A stretch of 64,000 nucleotides of DNA from Streptomyces katrae. Lineage in GTDB: Bacteria > Actinomycetota > Actinomycetes > Streptomycetales > Streptomycetaceae. Both the position numbers and the translations under genes were made by a program. Location of the stretch: positions 242,646-306,645 of the forward strand of contig NZ_JNZY01000005.1 of NCBI RefSeq assembly GCF_000717655.1, read 5' to 3'. Of the stretch, positions 8,274 to 18,442 are shown one piece after another. The first letter of the stretch is position 1. Each line of letters opens with the position of its first letter. Below the pieces are notes generated by a model. That model had not been told where the DNA came from and ran no database searches. It saw nothing but the letters and a program-made list of their open reading frames with translations.

Positions 8274-8746
8274 CGCGTGCCGTCCGGGCGGGCCACCGCT
8301 CGCTCCGGGCCGCCGGGGGCCGTCGCGGGCCGGAAGGTGTGCACGACGGCCTCCGCGCGCCCGTCGTCCGGGAGGTCGGTCACGCAGGTGTCGGCGGACC
8401 ATCCGAGCGCCACCCCGGCCCACCCCGGGTCCGCCCCCTCGCGCAGCCGGATCCGCCGGGTCCGGCCCCTGCCCGCGCCTGCTCGCGGCCTGGCCAGTAC
8501 ACCCACCAGTACGGCGAGACCCTGCGCGGCGGCCAGGGGCAGCCCGACGACCGCCCGCAGCGCCCCGGAGGCTCCCCGGACCCGCACGTCCGCCGTCCGC
8601 CGCACCAGCCTTGCCGTCACGGCGGCACCGGCCGCCGCGGCACCGGCCACCAGGAGTTCGACGGGTCCCGGTGAGCTGATCGACACCAGCGTGGCCCCCA
8701 TCAGCACCGCCCACCACACCAGGATCTCGACCGCCGTGCCGCGCAC
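8270..8746 (-). CDS. mrpE: Antiporter subunit E
   Basis: 158 residues of the MnhE/MrpE family: two N-terminal TM segments, then a soluble domain (WSADTCVTDLPDDGRAEAVVHTFRP). First gene of the operon. GTG at 8746 has GGGAG about 6 nt upstream, better than the upstream in-frame ATG at 8788, whose extra residues look non-coding. The operon promoter should lie in 8747-8930, facing the divergent amidotransferase gene; no clear -35/-10 pair was recognised. Confidence 0.85.
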   Translation of the reverse strand: MRGTAVEILVWWAVLMGATLVSISSPGPVELLVAGAAAAGAAVTARLVRRTADVRVRGASGALRAVVGLPLAAAQGLAVLVGVLARPRAGAGRGRTRRIRLREGADPGWAGVALGWSADTCVTDLPDDGRAEAVVHTFRPATAPGGPERAVARPDGTR

Positions 8747-8939
8747 CTGTCTCCCCTTCCCTGGGCCGCAGACACAGATTCTCGGCACCGGTCCGCCACC
8801 CGCGCCCCGGACCGGCGCCCGGCGCGGGAGATGTCACCCGTGCGGGTCAAGCCCGCCGATGCGGCCGCGTGACAGCCACGGAGCAGCGCGACTCCGGCCG
8901 CGATAGGCTCGTACGAGCCTCAGGAGAGGAATGATGCTG

Positions 8940-9779
8940 ATGTGCCGATGGCTCGCCTACTCCGGTTCGCCGATGCTGCTCGACGCGGTTCTCTACCAGC
9001 CGGAACACTCGCTGATCGACCAGAGCCTCCACGCCCGGATGGGTGTCGAGTCGACCAACGGCGACGGTTTCGGCATCGGCTGGTACAGCGTCGACGGCGG
9101 GGCGACCCCGGCGATCTTCCGGGACATCGGGCCGGCCTGGAACAACCGCAACCTGCGGGAACTGGCCGCGCACGTCCGCTCGACGCTGTTCTTCGCCCAT
9201 GTCCGCGCCTCCACCGGATCGGCGATCCAGCAGACGAACTGCCACCCCTTCCGGCACGGCCGCTGGCTGTGGATGCACAACGGCGCGATCACCGACTTCC
9301 ACCGTCTGCAGCGCGACTTGTACATGGCCGTCGACCCGGCCCTGTTCTCGTGCATCGAGGGCTCCACGGACTCCGAAGTGATGTTCTACCTGGCCGTCAC
9401 GTTCGGCCTCGACCAGGACGTCCCCGGTGCGGTCGCCCGGATGGCTGGCCTGGTGGAGCGGCTCGGCAAGGAGCACGGCGTCGCGGACCCGCTGCAGATG
9501 ACGATCGCGGTCAGCGACGGCGAGCGCGTGTGGGCCTTCCGCTACTCCAGCGCGGGCCAGTCGCGGTCGCTCTACTACAGCAGCAAGGCCGAGACCGTAC
9601 GGCAGCTGTACCCGGAACTGCCGTTCCTGCGGGAGGTCTCCGACGCGACCCGGCTGGTGGTCTCCGAACCGCTGGGCGACCTCCCTGGCGTGTGGAACGA
9701 ACTCCCCGAGGCGAGCTACGCCGTCGTGCCCTCCACGGCGACGGAGGACTACCTCCCCTTCATCCCCGAGCTGCCCTGA
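8940..9779 (+). CDS. Class II glutamine amidotransferase (YafJ/EgtC-like)
   Basis: 279 residues of the N-terminal-nucleophile glutamine amidotransferase fold. Starting at ATG 8940 places Cys at position 2, the expected catalytic nucleophile once Met is removed; ATGs at 8931 and 8934 would bury it. AGGAGAGGA sits about 9 nt upstream. Family features seen are MCRWLAYSG, NGDGFGIGWYS, FFAHVRAST, NCHPFRHGRWLWMHNG and GSTDSE. It probably hydrolyses a gamma-glutamyl amide. EgtC (ergothioneine) is a relative, but no egtA, B or D genes are nearby, so the substrate is open. Confidence 0.88.
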   Translation: MCRWLAYSGSPMLLDAVLYQPEHSLIDQSLHARMGVESTNGDGFGIGWYSVDGGATPAIFRDIGPAWNNRNLRELAAHVRSTLFFAHVRASTGSAIQQTNCHPFRHGRWLWMHNGAITDFHRLQRDLYMAVDPALFSCIEGSTDSEVMFYLAVTFGLDQDVPGAVARMAGLVERLGKEHGVADPLQMTIAVSDGERVWAFRYSSAGQSRSLYYSSKAETVRQLYPELPFLREVSDATRLVVSEPLGDLPGVWNELPEASYAVVPSTATEDYLPFIPELP

Positions 9780-9801
9780 TGTCACGGATCACCGCCGCAG
9801 G

Positions 9802-10127
9802 ATGACCCCGTTGCGCGCGCCCTCAGGGGAGCGGGCGCAGGAGGTGACGGTCGCCGACCGGGCGATCCGGCAGGTCGGCGGGCCGGCGGCGCTGCCGTTC
9901 CCGACACCAACGGCTACCGCGGCACGGCGGGCGGCATGACCACCCAGCGGGCCGTCAAGCGGGCGCTGGACGTGCTCGCGCCGGGCGGGATCGTACGGAT
10001 GCACGTCGGTTCGCTCGACGGGCAGGGCCCCGTGCTCGACGTACAGGCCCTGCCGCAGATCATCGACGCGGTCCGCTCCCGGGGCCACCGGATCAGCGAC
10101 CTGCGCACCCTGCCGGCCAATCCGTAG
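9802..10127 (+). pseudogene. Polysaccharide deacetylase remnant
   Basis: Two out-of-frame pieces look like an internally deleted polysaccharide deacetylase (NodB-type). The first, from ATG 9802, contains SGERAQEVTVADRAIRQVGG. The second, ending at 10127, contains DTNGYRGTAGGMTTQRAVKRAL, PGGIVRMHVGS and ALPQIIDAVRSRGHRISDL, typical of the C-terminal third of the family. The metal-binding motifs of the missing middle are absent, so no enzyme can be made. The frames meet in an ATGA at 9936. Confidence 0.6.
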
Positions 10128-10135
10128 GGCCCGCC

Positions 10136-11221
10136 TCAGCAGATGCGGGGCAGCTGCTCACCGATCGGCAGGTCGACCACGCGGGTGCCGCCGAGGCCGG
10201 TGCGGGCCACGACGAGACCCGGGTGCGCCTCGACCGCCTCGCCGATCACCGTGGCGCGGCGGCCCAGCGGGTGGGCGCGCATGGCGTCGAGGACGGCGTC
10301 CGCGTGCTCGCGGGGTACGAAGGCGACCAGCTTGCCCTCGTTCGCCACGTAGAAGGGGTCGAGGCCGAGGATCGCGCAGGCGTTGCCCACGGCCTCGGGG
10401 ACCGGGACCCGGCCCTCCTGGATGACGACCCCGGTGCCCGAGGCTGCCGCGATCTCGTTCAGGGCGGCCGCCAGCCCGCCGCGCGTGGGGTCGCGCAGCA
10501 CGTGCAGGTCGGGGGTGACGGCGAGCATGGCCTGGACGAGCCCGCCCAGTGGTGCGCAGTCGCTCTTGACGTCCACCCCGAATTCGAGGCCCTCGCGGAC
10601 GCTCATGATGGCCACGCCGTGCAGGCCGATCTCCCCGCTGACGATGACGACGTCACCAGGTACGACGCGCTGCGGGCGCAGGTCCACCCCGTCGGGGATG
10701 AGCCCGATGCCGGCGGTGTTGAGGTAGATGCCGTCGCCGTGACCGGCCTCCACGACCTTGGTGTCACCGGTGGCCACCTCGACTCCCGCGGCGCGCGCGG
10801 CCGCGCCGAGGGCCTCGGCGACTCGGGCCACCACCGAGATCTCCACGCCCTCCTCGAGGATGAACCCGCAGGAGAGGTAGGCGGCGCGGGCCCCGCTCAT
10901 GGCCAGGTCGTTGACCGTGCCGTTGACCGCGAGCTCGCCGATGCTGCCGCCGGGGAAGAACAGCGGCCGCACCACGTACGAGTCGGTCGAGAAGGCCAGC
11001 CGGGTCCCGCCCAGGGTGACTGAGGCGGAGTCGCCGAGCTGGGCGAGCACCTCGCCGCCGAAGGCGGGTGCGAAGACGTGCTGGACGAGCTCGGCGGAGA
11101 GGGCGCCGCCGCCTCCGTGGCCCATCACCACCCGGGGGCGGTCGCGCAGCGGGGCCGGGCAGGTCCAGCCGGTGACGTCGAGTGCGGTCGCGGACACGGC
11201 GTCGGACACGGTCTCAGACAA
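10136..11221 (-). CDS. hypE: Hydrogenase maturation protein HypE
   Basis: 361 residues. HypE dehydrates the carbamoylated C-terminal Cys thiol to thiocyanate, making the CN ligands for the [NiFe] site. The PurM-like ATP-binding signature [12 protein letters not shown] is present near residue 34, [15 protein letters not shown] follows, and the protein ends in PRIC with the required terminal Cys. Last gene of the 15-gene operon; its start overlaps hypD by 8 bp. Confidence 0.97.
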   Translation of the reverse strand: MSETVSDAVSATALDVTGWTCPAPLRDRPRVVMGHGGGGALSAELVQHVFAPAFGGEVLAQLGDSASVTLGGTRLAFSTDSYVVRPLFFPGGSIGELAVNGTVNDLAMSGARAAYLSCGFILEEGVEISVVARVAEALGAAARAAGVEVATGDTKVVEAGHGDGIYLNTAGIGLIPDGVDLRPQRVVPGDVVIVSGEIGLHGVAIMSVREGLEFGVDVKSDCAPLGGLVQAMLAVTPDLHVLRDPTRGGLAAALNEIAAASGTGVVIQEGRVPVPEAVGNACAILGLDPFYVANEGKLVAFVPREHADAVLDAMRAHPLGRRATVIGEAVEAHPGLVVARTGLGGTRVVDLPIGEQLPRIC

Positions 11222-12347
11222 CGGGGCTCGCCTCCAGCGGTGCGGTCCGGGCCGGCGCGAGGTCGAGGCGCCGGTAGAGGTAGTACGCGGCGCAGGCGCC
11301 CTCGCTGGAGACCATCGTGGCGCCGAGGGGGGTGCGCGGGGTGCAGGTGGTGCCGAAGGCCTCGCACTCGTGCGGCTTGATCAGGCCCTGGAGGACCTCA
11401 CCGCTGCGGCACTCGGCGGGTTCCTGCGTGGCGATGTCGGTCACCGAGAAGCGGTGCTCGGCGTCGTAGTCGCGGTAGCGGGCGGACAGCCGCCAGCCAC
11501 TGGCGGGGATGACGCCGATGCCGCGCCAGGCGCGGTCGGTGACCTCGAAGACGTCCTCCAGCATGGCGAGGGCGGCCGGGTTCCCCTCCGGGCGGACGGC
11601 TCGGGCGTAGGCGTTGTCGACGGTGTGCTCGCCCCGTTCCAGCTGCCGTACGGCCCGGCGTACGCCTTCGAGGATGTCCAGCGGTTCGAAGCCGGTGACC
11701 ACGATCGGAACGCGGTGGCGCGCGGCCAGCTGCGGGTACTCCCCCATGCCCATCACGCTGCACACGTGCCCGGCGGCGAGGAAGGCCTGCACCCGGCAGC
11801 TCGGGGAGGTCATGATCGCCTCGATGGCCGGGGGCACCCGGACGTGGGAGACGAGGAGGCTGAAGTTGGGGATGCCGAGCTTCTTGGCCTGATGGACCGT
11901 CATGGCATTGGGCGGCGCGGTGGTTTCGAAGCCGATCCCGAAGAACACCACCTCGCGCGCCGGGTTCTGCTGTGCGATCCGCAGGGCGTCGAGCGGGGAG
12001 TAGACCACCCGTACGTCGCCGCCCTCGCTGCGCACCTGGAAGAGGTCGCGGCCGGTCCCGGGGACGCGGAGCATGTCGCCGAACGAGCAGAAGATCACCT
12101 CGGGGCGGGAGGCGATCTCCAGCGCCTTGTCGATGACCTCCAGCGGGGTCACACACACCGGGCAGCCCGGGCCGTGGATCAACTCCACCTGTTCGGGCAG
12201 TAGTTGGTCGATCCCGTGCCGGATGATGGTGTGGGTCTGGCCACCGCAGACCTCCATCAGCGCCCAGGGCCGGGTGACGGTGGCGTGGATGTCGTCGAGC
12301 AGGCGGCGGGCCAGCTCGGGGTCCTGGAATTCCTCGATGTACTTCAC
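11214..12347 (-). CDS. hypD: Hydrogenase maturation protein HypD
   Basis: 377 residues. HypD is the [4Fe-4S] scaffold on which, with HypC, the Fe(CN)2CO unit is built. Diagnostic motifs are [40 protein letters not shown] and the C-terminal Cys set in [25 protein letters not shown]. Start overlaps the hypC stop by 4 bp. Confidence 0.97.
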   Translation of the reverse strand: MKYIEEFQDPELARRLLDDIHATVTRPWALMEVCGGQTHTIIRHGIDQLLPEQVELIHGPGCPVCVTPLEVIDKALEIASRPEVIFCSFGDMLRVPGTGRDLFQVRSEGGDVRVVYSPLDALRIAQQNPAREVVFFGIGFETTAPPNAMTVHQAKKLGIPNFSLLVSHVRVPPAIEAIMTSPSCRVQAFLAAGHVCSVMGMGEYPQLAARHRVPIVVTGFEPLDILEGVRRAVRQLERGEHTVDNAYARAVRPEGNPAALAMLEDVFEVTDRAWRGIGVIPASGWRLSARYRDYDAEHRFSVTDIATQEPAECRSGEVLQGLIKPHECEAFGTTCTPRTPLGATMVSSEGACAAYYLYRRLDLAPARTAPLEASPVV

Positions 12348-12703
12348 TGCTGCTGCGCCTCCTGTACGGCGTCCCCGGTGTGCGGCTGCTGCGCGATGTC
12401 GTCGGCGAAGGGCCAGTCCCCGTCACCTGCGCCCGCCTCGGCCGCGGCCCGCTCCCAGGGATCGCCGAACTCCTCCTGGAGCACGCCGAGCTGGGCGAAG
12501 AGTTCGAGCGTCTGCTTGGCCGACTCCTCGTCGAGGCGCTGCAGGGCGAAGCCGACGTGGACGATGGCGTATTCGCCGACCTGCAGGTCCGGCAGGTATT
12601 CGAGGCACACCTCCTTGACCACTCCGCCGAAATCGACGGTCGCCATGCGGGTGCCGTCCTTCTCCCCGATGTCAAGCACTCTGCCGGGTACCGCCAGGCA
12701 CAT
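12344..12703 (-). CDS. hypC: Hydrogenase maturation chaperone HypC (extended C-terminus)
   Basis: 119 residues. The first 80 are a standard HypC/HupF beta-barrel, starting MCLAVPG with the essential Cys2 that carries the Fe(CN)2CO unit. ATG 12703 has AAGGAG 7-8 nt upstream, and starting there leaves Cys2 exposed; an in-frame upstream ATG would not. About 35 residues of acidic, Ala/Glu/Gln-rich tail beyond the usual length end in EAQQQ. The gene begins inside the 3' end of hypF. Confidence 0.95.
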   Translation of the reverse strand: MCLAVPGRVLDIGEKDGTRMATVDFGGVVKEVCLEYLPDLQVGEYAIVHVGFALQRLDEESAKQTLELFAQLGVLQEEFGDPWERAAAEAGAGDGDWPFADDIAQQPHTGDAVQEAQQQ

Positions 12704-15056
12704 GGCCCTCTCCTTGCTGTGGGTGGTGCGGGGCACAGGCCGCCACCATGAGCTGGCCGAGGGCCAGCCCGCCGTCGTTCGGCGGGACGCGGTGGTGGCG
12801 CAGTACGGTGAAGCCGCGCTCGCGCAGTCCGCGGGCGCAGGCGGAGGACAGCACGGTGTTCGCGAACACCCCGCCGGTCAGGGCGACGGTGTCGAGCGCG
12901 TGCCGCTCGCGTGCGAGGACGGCCTGCGTGCACACGAGGTCGGCCACGGCCGCGTGGAAGCGGGCGGCGATCAACGCCCGGGTCGTACCCGCCCGTACGT
13001 CGGCCACGACCGCCGCCAGTACGGGGGCCGGGTCGGCCGTGACCGGGCTCTCGCCGCGCGGTCCCCCGAGGTGCAGCGCGAAGGCGTACCCGCCGTCCGC
13101 CTCCGTCCCGGAGCCCGCGAGCGCCGCGCTCTCCAGCTCGATGGCGGCCTGGGCCTCGTACCCGGCGTGTTGGCAGACGCCCGCCAGGGAGGAGACGGCA
13201 TCGAAGAGGCGGCCCATGCTGGAGGTCGGGACGCAGTGCAGTTCGCGCTCCAACTGACGCCGGAGCAGTCGCAGTTCGTCGGGCGGACAGGCTTCCGTGC
13301 AGGGCAGGTCCGGGTCCCAGTCGAGCCCGGCGGCGCGCAGATGGGACAGGGCCATCCGGTACGGCCGGTGCACGGCGGCATCGCCGCCCGGCAGCGGGAC
13401 GTAGGCGAGGTGCGCGAACCGGGTGTACCCGGCGTAGTCCGCCAGCAGCACCTCCCCGCCCCAGACGGCCCCGTCGTCGCCGTATCCGGTGCCGTCGAAG
13501 GCGACGCCGATCACCCGGCGGGCGCCGTCGAGGCCGTGTTCGGCCATCGCGGACGCAAGGTGCGCGTGGTGGTGCTGGACTCCGACGACCGGGCGGCCGG
13601 CGGCCCGGTCCCGGACCAGGCGGCCGGAGCGGTAGCCGGGGTGCCGGTCGGCGGCGAGCAGTCCGGGGCGTACGCCGGTGATGGACTCCAGCTGCTGCTC
13701 GGCGCGTTCGAAGGCGTACTGCGTGGCCAGGTCGTCCATGTCGCCGATGTGCGCGGACAGCCAGGCCTTGCGGCCCTCGCCGAGGCAGAAGGCGTTCTTG
13801 AGGTCTCCTCCGGCGGCGAGGGCGGCCGGTACGGGCAGCGGCAGATCCAGGGGCAGCGGCGCGTATCCGCGGGAGCGGCGCAGGGTCAGCACCTCGCCGT
13901 CGCAGACGCGCACCACGGAGTCGTCGCACGGGACGTGGATCGGCCGGTCGTGGGTGAGCCAGCCGTCGGCGAGCCGGGCGAGCCGGTCCAGGGCCTCGGT
14001 GTCGTCGGTGACGATGGGCTCGCCCGACAGGTTCCCGCTGGTCATGACGAGCAGGCGGGGGCCGGGCGGGTCGCCGGGCAGGCCGAGCAGCAGGTGGTGC
14101 ACGGGCGTGTACGGGAGCATCACGCCCAGGTCGGGGCCGCCCGGGGCGACGGCGTCGGCGACGAGCTCCTCGGCGGCGGCTCCGGGGCGGCGGCGCAGCA
14201 GGACGATGGGCCGGACGGGCCCGTTGAGCAGCTCCCGTTCGGCCGGGCCGAGGTGGACGAGGTGCTCGATGTCGGCGAGGTCCCGGGCCATCAGGGCGAA
14301 CGGCTTGTCCCCGCGGGCCTTGCGGCGCCGCAGCTCGGCCACGGCGCCGGCGTGCCCGGCGTCGCAGGCGAGGTGGTAGCCGCCGAGGCCCTTGACCGCG
14401 AGGATCGCCCCGTCGGCCAGCAGCCGGCGGGCCCCGGCGACCGGGTCGGCGTACGCCACCTCGCGCGGGGGCGAGCCGGCGAGGAGCCGCAGCCGGGGTC
14501 CGCAGGCGGGGCAGGCCACCGGCTGGGCGTGGAAGCGCCGGTCGGCGGGGTCGGCGTACTCGCGGGCGCAGTCGGGGCACAGGGGGAAGCGGGCCATGGT
14601 GGTGTGCACCCGGTCGTACGGGAGCCCTGTGACGATGGTGAAGCGGGGGCCGCAGTGCGTGCAGGTGATGAAGGGGTGCCGGTGGCGCCGGTCGGCGGGA
14701 TCGGCCAGCTCCGCGAGGCAGTCGGCGCACGTGGCCACGTCCGGGGAGACGAGGGTGCGTGCGGGTCCGCCGGACCGGGAGGCGACGATGGTGAAGCCGG
14801 CGCCGCCTGCGACGGGGACCTCGCAGTGGTCGACGGCGTCGACGACCGCCAGGGGCGGGGCGTCGGCCGCGAGCCGCTCGCAGAAGGCCGATACGGCCGC
14901 CGGTGCACCCTCGACCTCGGCGACGACTCCCTCCGGGGTGTTGGTGACGTGCCCGGCGAGGCCGAGCCCGGTCGCGCGGGTGTACACGTACGGCCGGAAG
15001 CCCACGCCCTGCACCACTCCGCGCACGACGACCCGGCGGCGCTGTACGGCTTCCAT
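12672..15056 (-). CDS. hypF: Carbamoyltransferase HypF
   Basis: 794 residues. HypF uses carbamoyl phosphate and ATP to carbamoylate HypE. Domains in order: acylphosphatase (1-90, [13 protein letters not shown]), two CxxC zinc-finger pairs (CADC/CTHCG and CPDC/CPACG, about 105-185), a YrdC-like domain (about 195-375) and a Kae1-like domain with [15 protein letters not shown]. It starts at ATG 15056, overlapping the hypB stop by 1 bp, and runs 32 bp into hypC. Confidence 0.96.
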   Translation of the reverse strand: MEAVQRRRVVVRGVVQGVGFRPYVYTRATGLGLAGHVTNTPEGVVAEVEGAPAAVSAFCERLAADAPPLAVVDAVDHCEVPVAGGAGFTIVASRSGGPARTLVSPDVATCADCLAELADPADRRHRHPFITCTHCGPRFTIVTGLPYDRVHTTMARFPLCPDCAREYADPADRRFHAQPVACPACGPRLRLLAGSPPREVAYADPVAGARRLLADGAILAVKGLGGYHLACDAGHAGAVAELRRRKARGDKPFALMARDLADIEHLVHLGPAERELLNGPVRPIVLLRRRPGAAAEELVADAVAPGGPDLGVMLPYTPVHHLLLGLPGDPPGPRLLVMTSGNLSGEPIVTDDTEALDRLARLADGWLTHDRPIHVPCDDSVVRVCDGEVLTLRRSRGYAPLPLDLPLPVPAALAAGGDLKNAFCLGEGRKAWLSAHIGDMDDLATQYAFERAEQQLESITGVRPGLLAADRHPGYRSGRLVRDRAAGRPVVGVQHHHAHLASAMAEHGLDGARRVIGVAFDGTGYGDDGAVWGGEVLLADYAGYTRFAHLAYVPLPGGDAAVHRPYRMALSHLRAAGLDWDPDLPCTEACPPDELRLLRRQLERELHCVPTSSMGRLFDAVSSLAGVCQHAGYEAQAAIELESAALAGSGTEADGGYAFALHLGGPRGESPVTADPAPVLAAVVADVRAGTTRALIAARFHAAVADLVCTQAVLARERHALDTVALTGGVFANTVLSSACARGLRERGFTVLRHHRVPPNDGGLALGQLMVAACAPHHPQQGEGHVPGGTRQSA

Positions 15057-15814
15057 CAGCGGGTCGGCACCACGGCGGAGTGCGAGTGGCCCCCGGCGTG
15101 GTGACCGTGATGGTGGTGCGTGGGGTGCTGCTGTGCCATGACCGGGGCGTGCACCGCGCCACCTGCGCCGGCCGCCAGCGCCCGGTCGAGCAGGATGCCC
15201 GCGCCCTCGCCCGTGCGGGCCGAGGTCAGCACCACCTCCACCCCGGGGTTGACCTGCTGGACGTGTGCGCGGAAGGCGGCTTCGTCGAATTCCACGGCCT
15301 GTGCGATGTCCGTCTTCGTCACCACGACGAGGTGGGCGAGCCCGAACGCCGTCGGATATTTGAGCGGTTTGTCCTCCCCCTCCGTCACCGAGGCCAGGAC
15401 GACGCGCAGCGTCTCCCCCAGGTCGTACGAGGCGGGGCAGACGAGGTTGCCGACGTTCTCCACGAACAGCAGCCGGGTGTCCTCGGGCATCCAGCCGTCG
15501 AGGTGCCGCCCGAGCATCCCGGCCTCGAGGTGGCAGAGCCCGTCGGTGAGCACCTGCTTGACGGGGACGCCAGAACGCGCCAGTCGCAGCGCGTCGTTCT
15601 CGGTGGCGAGGTCGGCGGTCAGCGCGGCGACGGGCACGCCGCGCTCGCGCGCCAGGCCGAGTTCGCGCTCCAGCAGGGCGGTCTTCCCGCTCCCCGGGCT
15701 GGACAGCAGATTGACCACCGTGGTGCCGCGGGCGGTGAGTTCGGCGCGCAGGGTGTGCGCGGCCGAGTCGTTCTTGGCGAGGACCGCCTGCTTCAGGTCG
15801 ACCACACGGCACAT
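15056..15814 (-). CDS. hypB: Nickel-insertion GTPase HypB with C-terminal His-rich tail
   Basis: 252 residues. The SIMIBI GTPase core shows the P-loop SSPGSGKT near residue 38, [16 protein letters not shown] (metal site at the dimer interface) and VTKTD for guanine recognition. Unusually, the His-rich metal-storage stretch (nine His within about 20 residues, [19 protein letters not shown]) is at the C-terminus; in the HypB proteins I know it is N-terminal, and the N-terminal Cys cluster of E. coli HypB is missing here. It follows hypA by 3 bp. Confidence 0.96.
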   Translation of the reverse strand: MCRVVDLKQAVLAKNDSAAHTLRAELTARGTTVVNLLSSPGSGKTALLERELGLARERGVPVAALTADLATENDALRLARSGVPVKQVLTDGLCHLEAGMLGRHLDGWMPEDTRLLFVENVGNLVCPASYDLGETLRVVLASVTEGEDKPLKYPTAFGLAHLVVVTKTDIAQAVEFDEAAFRAHVQQVNPGVEVVLTSARTGEGAGILLDRALAAGAGGAVHAPVMAQQHPTHHHHGHHAGGHSHSAVVPTR

Positions 15815-15817
15815 GGT

Positions 15818-16225
15818 TCAGCGCTCCTCGGAGATCGGTTCGCGGGTGGGGGCGGGGGGCCGGTCGCAGGCGGGGCCGTCCTCCCAGTGCACGCTGAGGA
15901 TCTGCAGCTCGCGTCCGGCGAGGAGTTGGACCTCCGTGGCCTGCCCGCAGCCGGGGCAGACCAGCCGGGGCGGCATGCCGACCGCCCAGTCGCCCGTGCA
16001 GGAGCGGCAGTGCGCGCGGGCCGGAACGGGCTCCGTCACGAGCTCGGCGCCTTCCAGGAGCGTTCCGGCGCAGGCCAGTTCGAAGCAGAAGGCGAGGGCG
16101 TCGGGCACCACCCCGGCCAGCTCACCGACCTGGAGCCGGACCGAGGTGACGGCGCCGGCGCCGCCGGCCTCGGCGGCTTCCTCCACCTGGGCCACCACGG
16201 CCATGGCGATCGACATCTCGTGCAT
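15818..16225 (-). CDS. hypA: Nickel metallochaperone HypA
   Basis: 135 residues. HypA delivers Ni to the large subunit with HypB. The N-terminus is MHEMSI, whose His2 and Glu3 are Ni ligands in the family. The zinc site is formed by C73-x2-C76 and C90-x2-C93. The C-terminal extension of about 20 residues ([15 protein letters not shown]) is of unknown use. A 132-bp gap separates it from the upstream DUF6893 gene. Confidence 0.96.
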   Translation of the reverse strand: MHEMSIAMAVVAQVEEAAEAGGAGAVTSVRLQVGELAGVVPDALAFCFELACAGTLLEGAELVTEPVPARAHCRSCTGDWAVGMPPRLVCPGCGQATEVQLLAGRELQILSVHWEDGPACDRPPAPTREPISEER

Positions 16226-16357
16226 GGGACTCCGTCCTGCCGGGCCTCATTAGACCGGCCGGCACCGTACGGGGCGGTCGGGCACGCCGACGCGCCGACG
16301 CCCCGTACGCCATTCGGGCGCCGGGGCGGTCGCACATGAGGGGTCTGCAGTCACGGG

Positions 16358-16465
16358 TCACATGCGGCGGATCTTCAGGTAGCGCTGGACGTCGGGGAGC
16401 ACCACGCACAGTGCTGCGGCGAGGGCGGCGGCGGCCGCGCCGCCGATGATGGTGGCCTTCTTCAT
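16358..16465 (-). CDS. DUF6893 family small protein (35 residues)
   Basis: A 35-residue ORF: MKKATIIGG, an Ala-rich hydrophobic segment to about residue 22, then VLPDVQRYLKIRRM. A strong GAGGAG lies 7 nt upstream of ATG 16465, and the start lies only 10 nt after the protease stop, so it is clearly in the operon. The pattern (Lys start, one short TM helix, basic end) fits the DUF6893 small-protein family as I recall it. It may be a small membrane anchor or assembly factor; no role is demonstrated. Confidence 0.8.
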   Translation of the reverse strand: MKKATIIGGAAAAALAAALCVVLPDVQRYLKIRRM

Positions 16466-16475
16466 GGGGTTCTCC

Positions 16476-17006
16476 TCAGTTGGCGGTGGCGTTGCGCTCT
16501 TCGTCGAGCAGCTCCTGGTCCGGTCGGCGGACCAGGTCCAGGACCATCCGTACGGCCTCCGGGACGGCTGCGGCCACCGGGGCGCTCAGCCCGATGCCCT
16601 CGTCCAGGCAGCCGGGTTCGCAGCCGACGACCCAGATCCGCCGGGGCGGTGTCCCGCCGGTTCCGGCGCACAGTGTGTCCAGCAGGGCCAGCACCGCGTC
16701 GGGCGACATCTGGTGCCCGTCGAGTACGGGGCCCTGCGGGGCGATGGAGCCGGCTTCGGCGGCCTCGATCAGGTACAGGGTGCCGGGGGCTCCGCCGCGC
16801 GCGGTGGCGTCCACCAGGACGAGCGTGTCGTAGCCGTCGAGGAGTTGGTAGGCGAGGTGGACCCCGCGTACGCCGATGTCCACCACCTCGACGTGCTCCG
16901 GCAGCCCGCACCCGGGCTCGGCCAGCCTCCGGACGGTCTCGACGCCGAAGCCGTCGTCGCCGAGGAAGACGTTGCCGATGCCGGCGATCAGGATGCGGCC
17001 GCTCAC
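16476..17006 (-). CDS. Hydrogenase maturation endopeptidase (HyaD/HycI type)
   Basis: 176 residues of the peptidase M52 family, which removes the C-terminal tail of the Ni-loaded large subunit. Seen are GIGNVFLGDDGFGVE, with the acidic residue used to sense Ni, LVLVDATARGG and the His in LDGHQMSPDAVL. Start is GTG 17006, overlapping the previous stop by 4 bp. The large subunit here has a 23-residue tail after its last active-site His, so a target exists. Confidence 0.93.
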   Translation of the reverse strand: MSGRILIAGIGNVFLGDDGFGVETVRRLAEPGCGLPEHVEVVDIGVRGVHLAYQLLDGYDTLVLVDATARGGAPGTLYLIEAAEAGSIAPQGPVLDGHQMSPDAVLALLDTLCAGTGGTPPRRIWVVGCEPGCLDEGIGLSAPVAAAVPEAVRMVLDLVRRPDQELLDEERNATAN

Positions 17007-18442
17007 GCGTCCTCCAGGGGGGCGACCTCGTCGGGCTGGAAGTACAGGAACCGGCCCTGTTCGCGGCGGATGTCGGCGCCTGGATCCCCTTCGACGGTGA
17101 CGGCGAGGTGCACTCCGCCGTCGACGTCGTGGAGGACGGCCTCGACCTGGGCGGCGGCGCCCTGGAGGAACAGGTCCTGGGCGTCGGTGCGCCGCAGGCC
17201 CGGGCGCAGCAGGACCCTGCTGCCGGGGCCCACCGAGGTGCCGTCGATCAGGATCCGGTCGCGTGCCGGGTCGGCGGGGTCGGCGTGCGCCGGGTCCCAC
17301 CAGGGGGTGTCCGGCCTGAACACGGCGTCCTCGTCGAAGAGTTCGGGGAACGATCCGGGGGCGGGCGCACCGGGGTCGGTGATCTCCCGCAGCGCCCGGA
17401 CGGCTCCGTGCAGGCGTTCCAGCACCTCCGGGGGCATGGTCTCGGCCAGGTCGATCACGGCGGCCGCCCGGGCGTCGGTCCCGCGGGCCTCCCGCTTCTC
17501 CTGGTCGGTCAGGGCCGCCGTGCGCAGGGCGAGGATCTCGTCGATCTCGGTGGCGTCGTACATGGCCCCGATGCTCTCGGGGGCGATGCCGGGATGGTCC
17601 TCGAGGATGATCGGCGAGGAGAGGACCACGTCGGCGCTGCCCGGTTCCCCGGCGAGCACGGGCCAGGTGTGCAGGTTGGCGCAGGTCGCGACGGCGGGCT
17701 TGGCCCACTCGGGCGGGTCGGTCATCGAGAGGAAGGATCCGGCGCTGAGGCCCAGCAGGAGGTGGGCCGCGACGAGTGAGCGCGGCAGGGCGGCGTCGCG
17801 GTCGGCGGCGTCGGCCCCGTCGGCGCCTTCAGCGCCCGGTGTCCAGTCGCTCGTGTTCTCGACCACCACCGTGAGCTTGAACGCCCGGTACGGACCGGCC
17901 AGTTGCTCGGCGCGCAGCCGTAGCACGCCGTCGGCCCGCTCGGTGCGCCGGACCAGCCGGCCCACCACCCCGCCGTCGGCGCCGAGGACGGGTTCGGTCT
18001 CCTCGCGGGCCGGCCGGACGAAGGGCAGGGAGACCTCGGCCTCCTCCAACTCGGCGACGGGGACCGTCATCTCGACCCGTTCCTCTGTTCCCTCGTCCCA
18101 GGGGACCAGGACCCGGTCGGGCAGGTGCAGTTCGGGCACGGCCGCGAACGAGCCGTCCGGGCGGGCCTCTTCGACCGTACGCCGCTGCGCGTGCAGGAAG
18201 CGCAGCTCGACGGCGAGGGTCGCCGCACCGCGCGGTTCCATCACCAGCTCGGTGCGCTGGAAGGAGTGCTCGTCGTGCGCGGGCCCCCACGCGGGCGGGA
18301 CCAGTACGCCGAACTGCCAGCGCAGCCGGTTCTTCGCCGCCGAGGCCCGGTACGGGTAGAGCACGTAGCCCTCGAAGAGGACGGCGTCGGCCACTTGGCG
18401 GGCTACGGCGAACCGGGGTTCGGGCAGGGCCGTCGTGGTCAT
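17003..18442 (-). CDS. Hydrogenase-operon protein of unknown function (479 residues)
   Basis: A 479-residue soluble protein without signal peptide or TM segment. No enzymatic motif is recognised. The N-terminal half (FAVARQVADAVLFEGYVLYPYRASAAKNRLRWQFGVLVPP) looks beta-rich; the middle has an Ala-rich helix and a segment ATCANLHTWPVL. It sits between DUF6084 and the protease with 4-bp overlaps on both sides, so its production is tied to hydrogenase maturation. ATG 18442 has GAGGA 7 nt upstream; upstream in-frame sequence is low-complexity. Possibly a dedicated assembly scaffold. Confidence 0.85.
   Translation of the reverse strand: MTTTALPEPRFAVARQVADAVLFEGYVLYPYRASAAKNRLRWQFGVLVPPAWGPAHDEHSFQRTELVMEPRGAATLAVELRFLHAQRRTVEEARPDGSFAAVPELHLPDRVLVPWDEGTEERVEMTVPVAELEEAEVSLPFVRPAREETEPVLGADGGVVGRLVRRTERADGVLRLRAEQLAGPYRAFKLTVVVENTSDWTPGAEGADGADAADRDAALPRSLVAAHLLLGLSAGSFLSMTDPPEWAKPAVATCANLHTWPVLAGEPGSADVVLSSPIILEDHPGIAPESIGAMYDATEIDEILALRTAALTDQEKREARGTDARAAAVIDLAETMPPEVLERLHGAVRALREITDPGAPAPGSFPELFDEDAVFRPDTPWWDPAHADPADPARDRILIDGTSVGPGSRVLLRPGLRRTDAQDLFLQGAAAQVEAVLHDVDGGVHLAVTVEGDPGADIRREQGRFLYFQPDEVAPLEDA

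Noticed and set aside
12204..15104. A 966-codon plus-strand open frame opposite hypF
   Set aside because: It is the antisense of hypF and hypC, with no SD, no domains and shadow-type composition.
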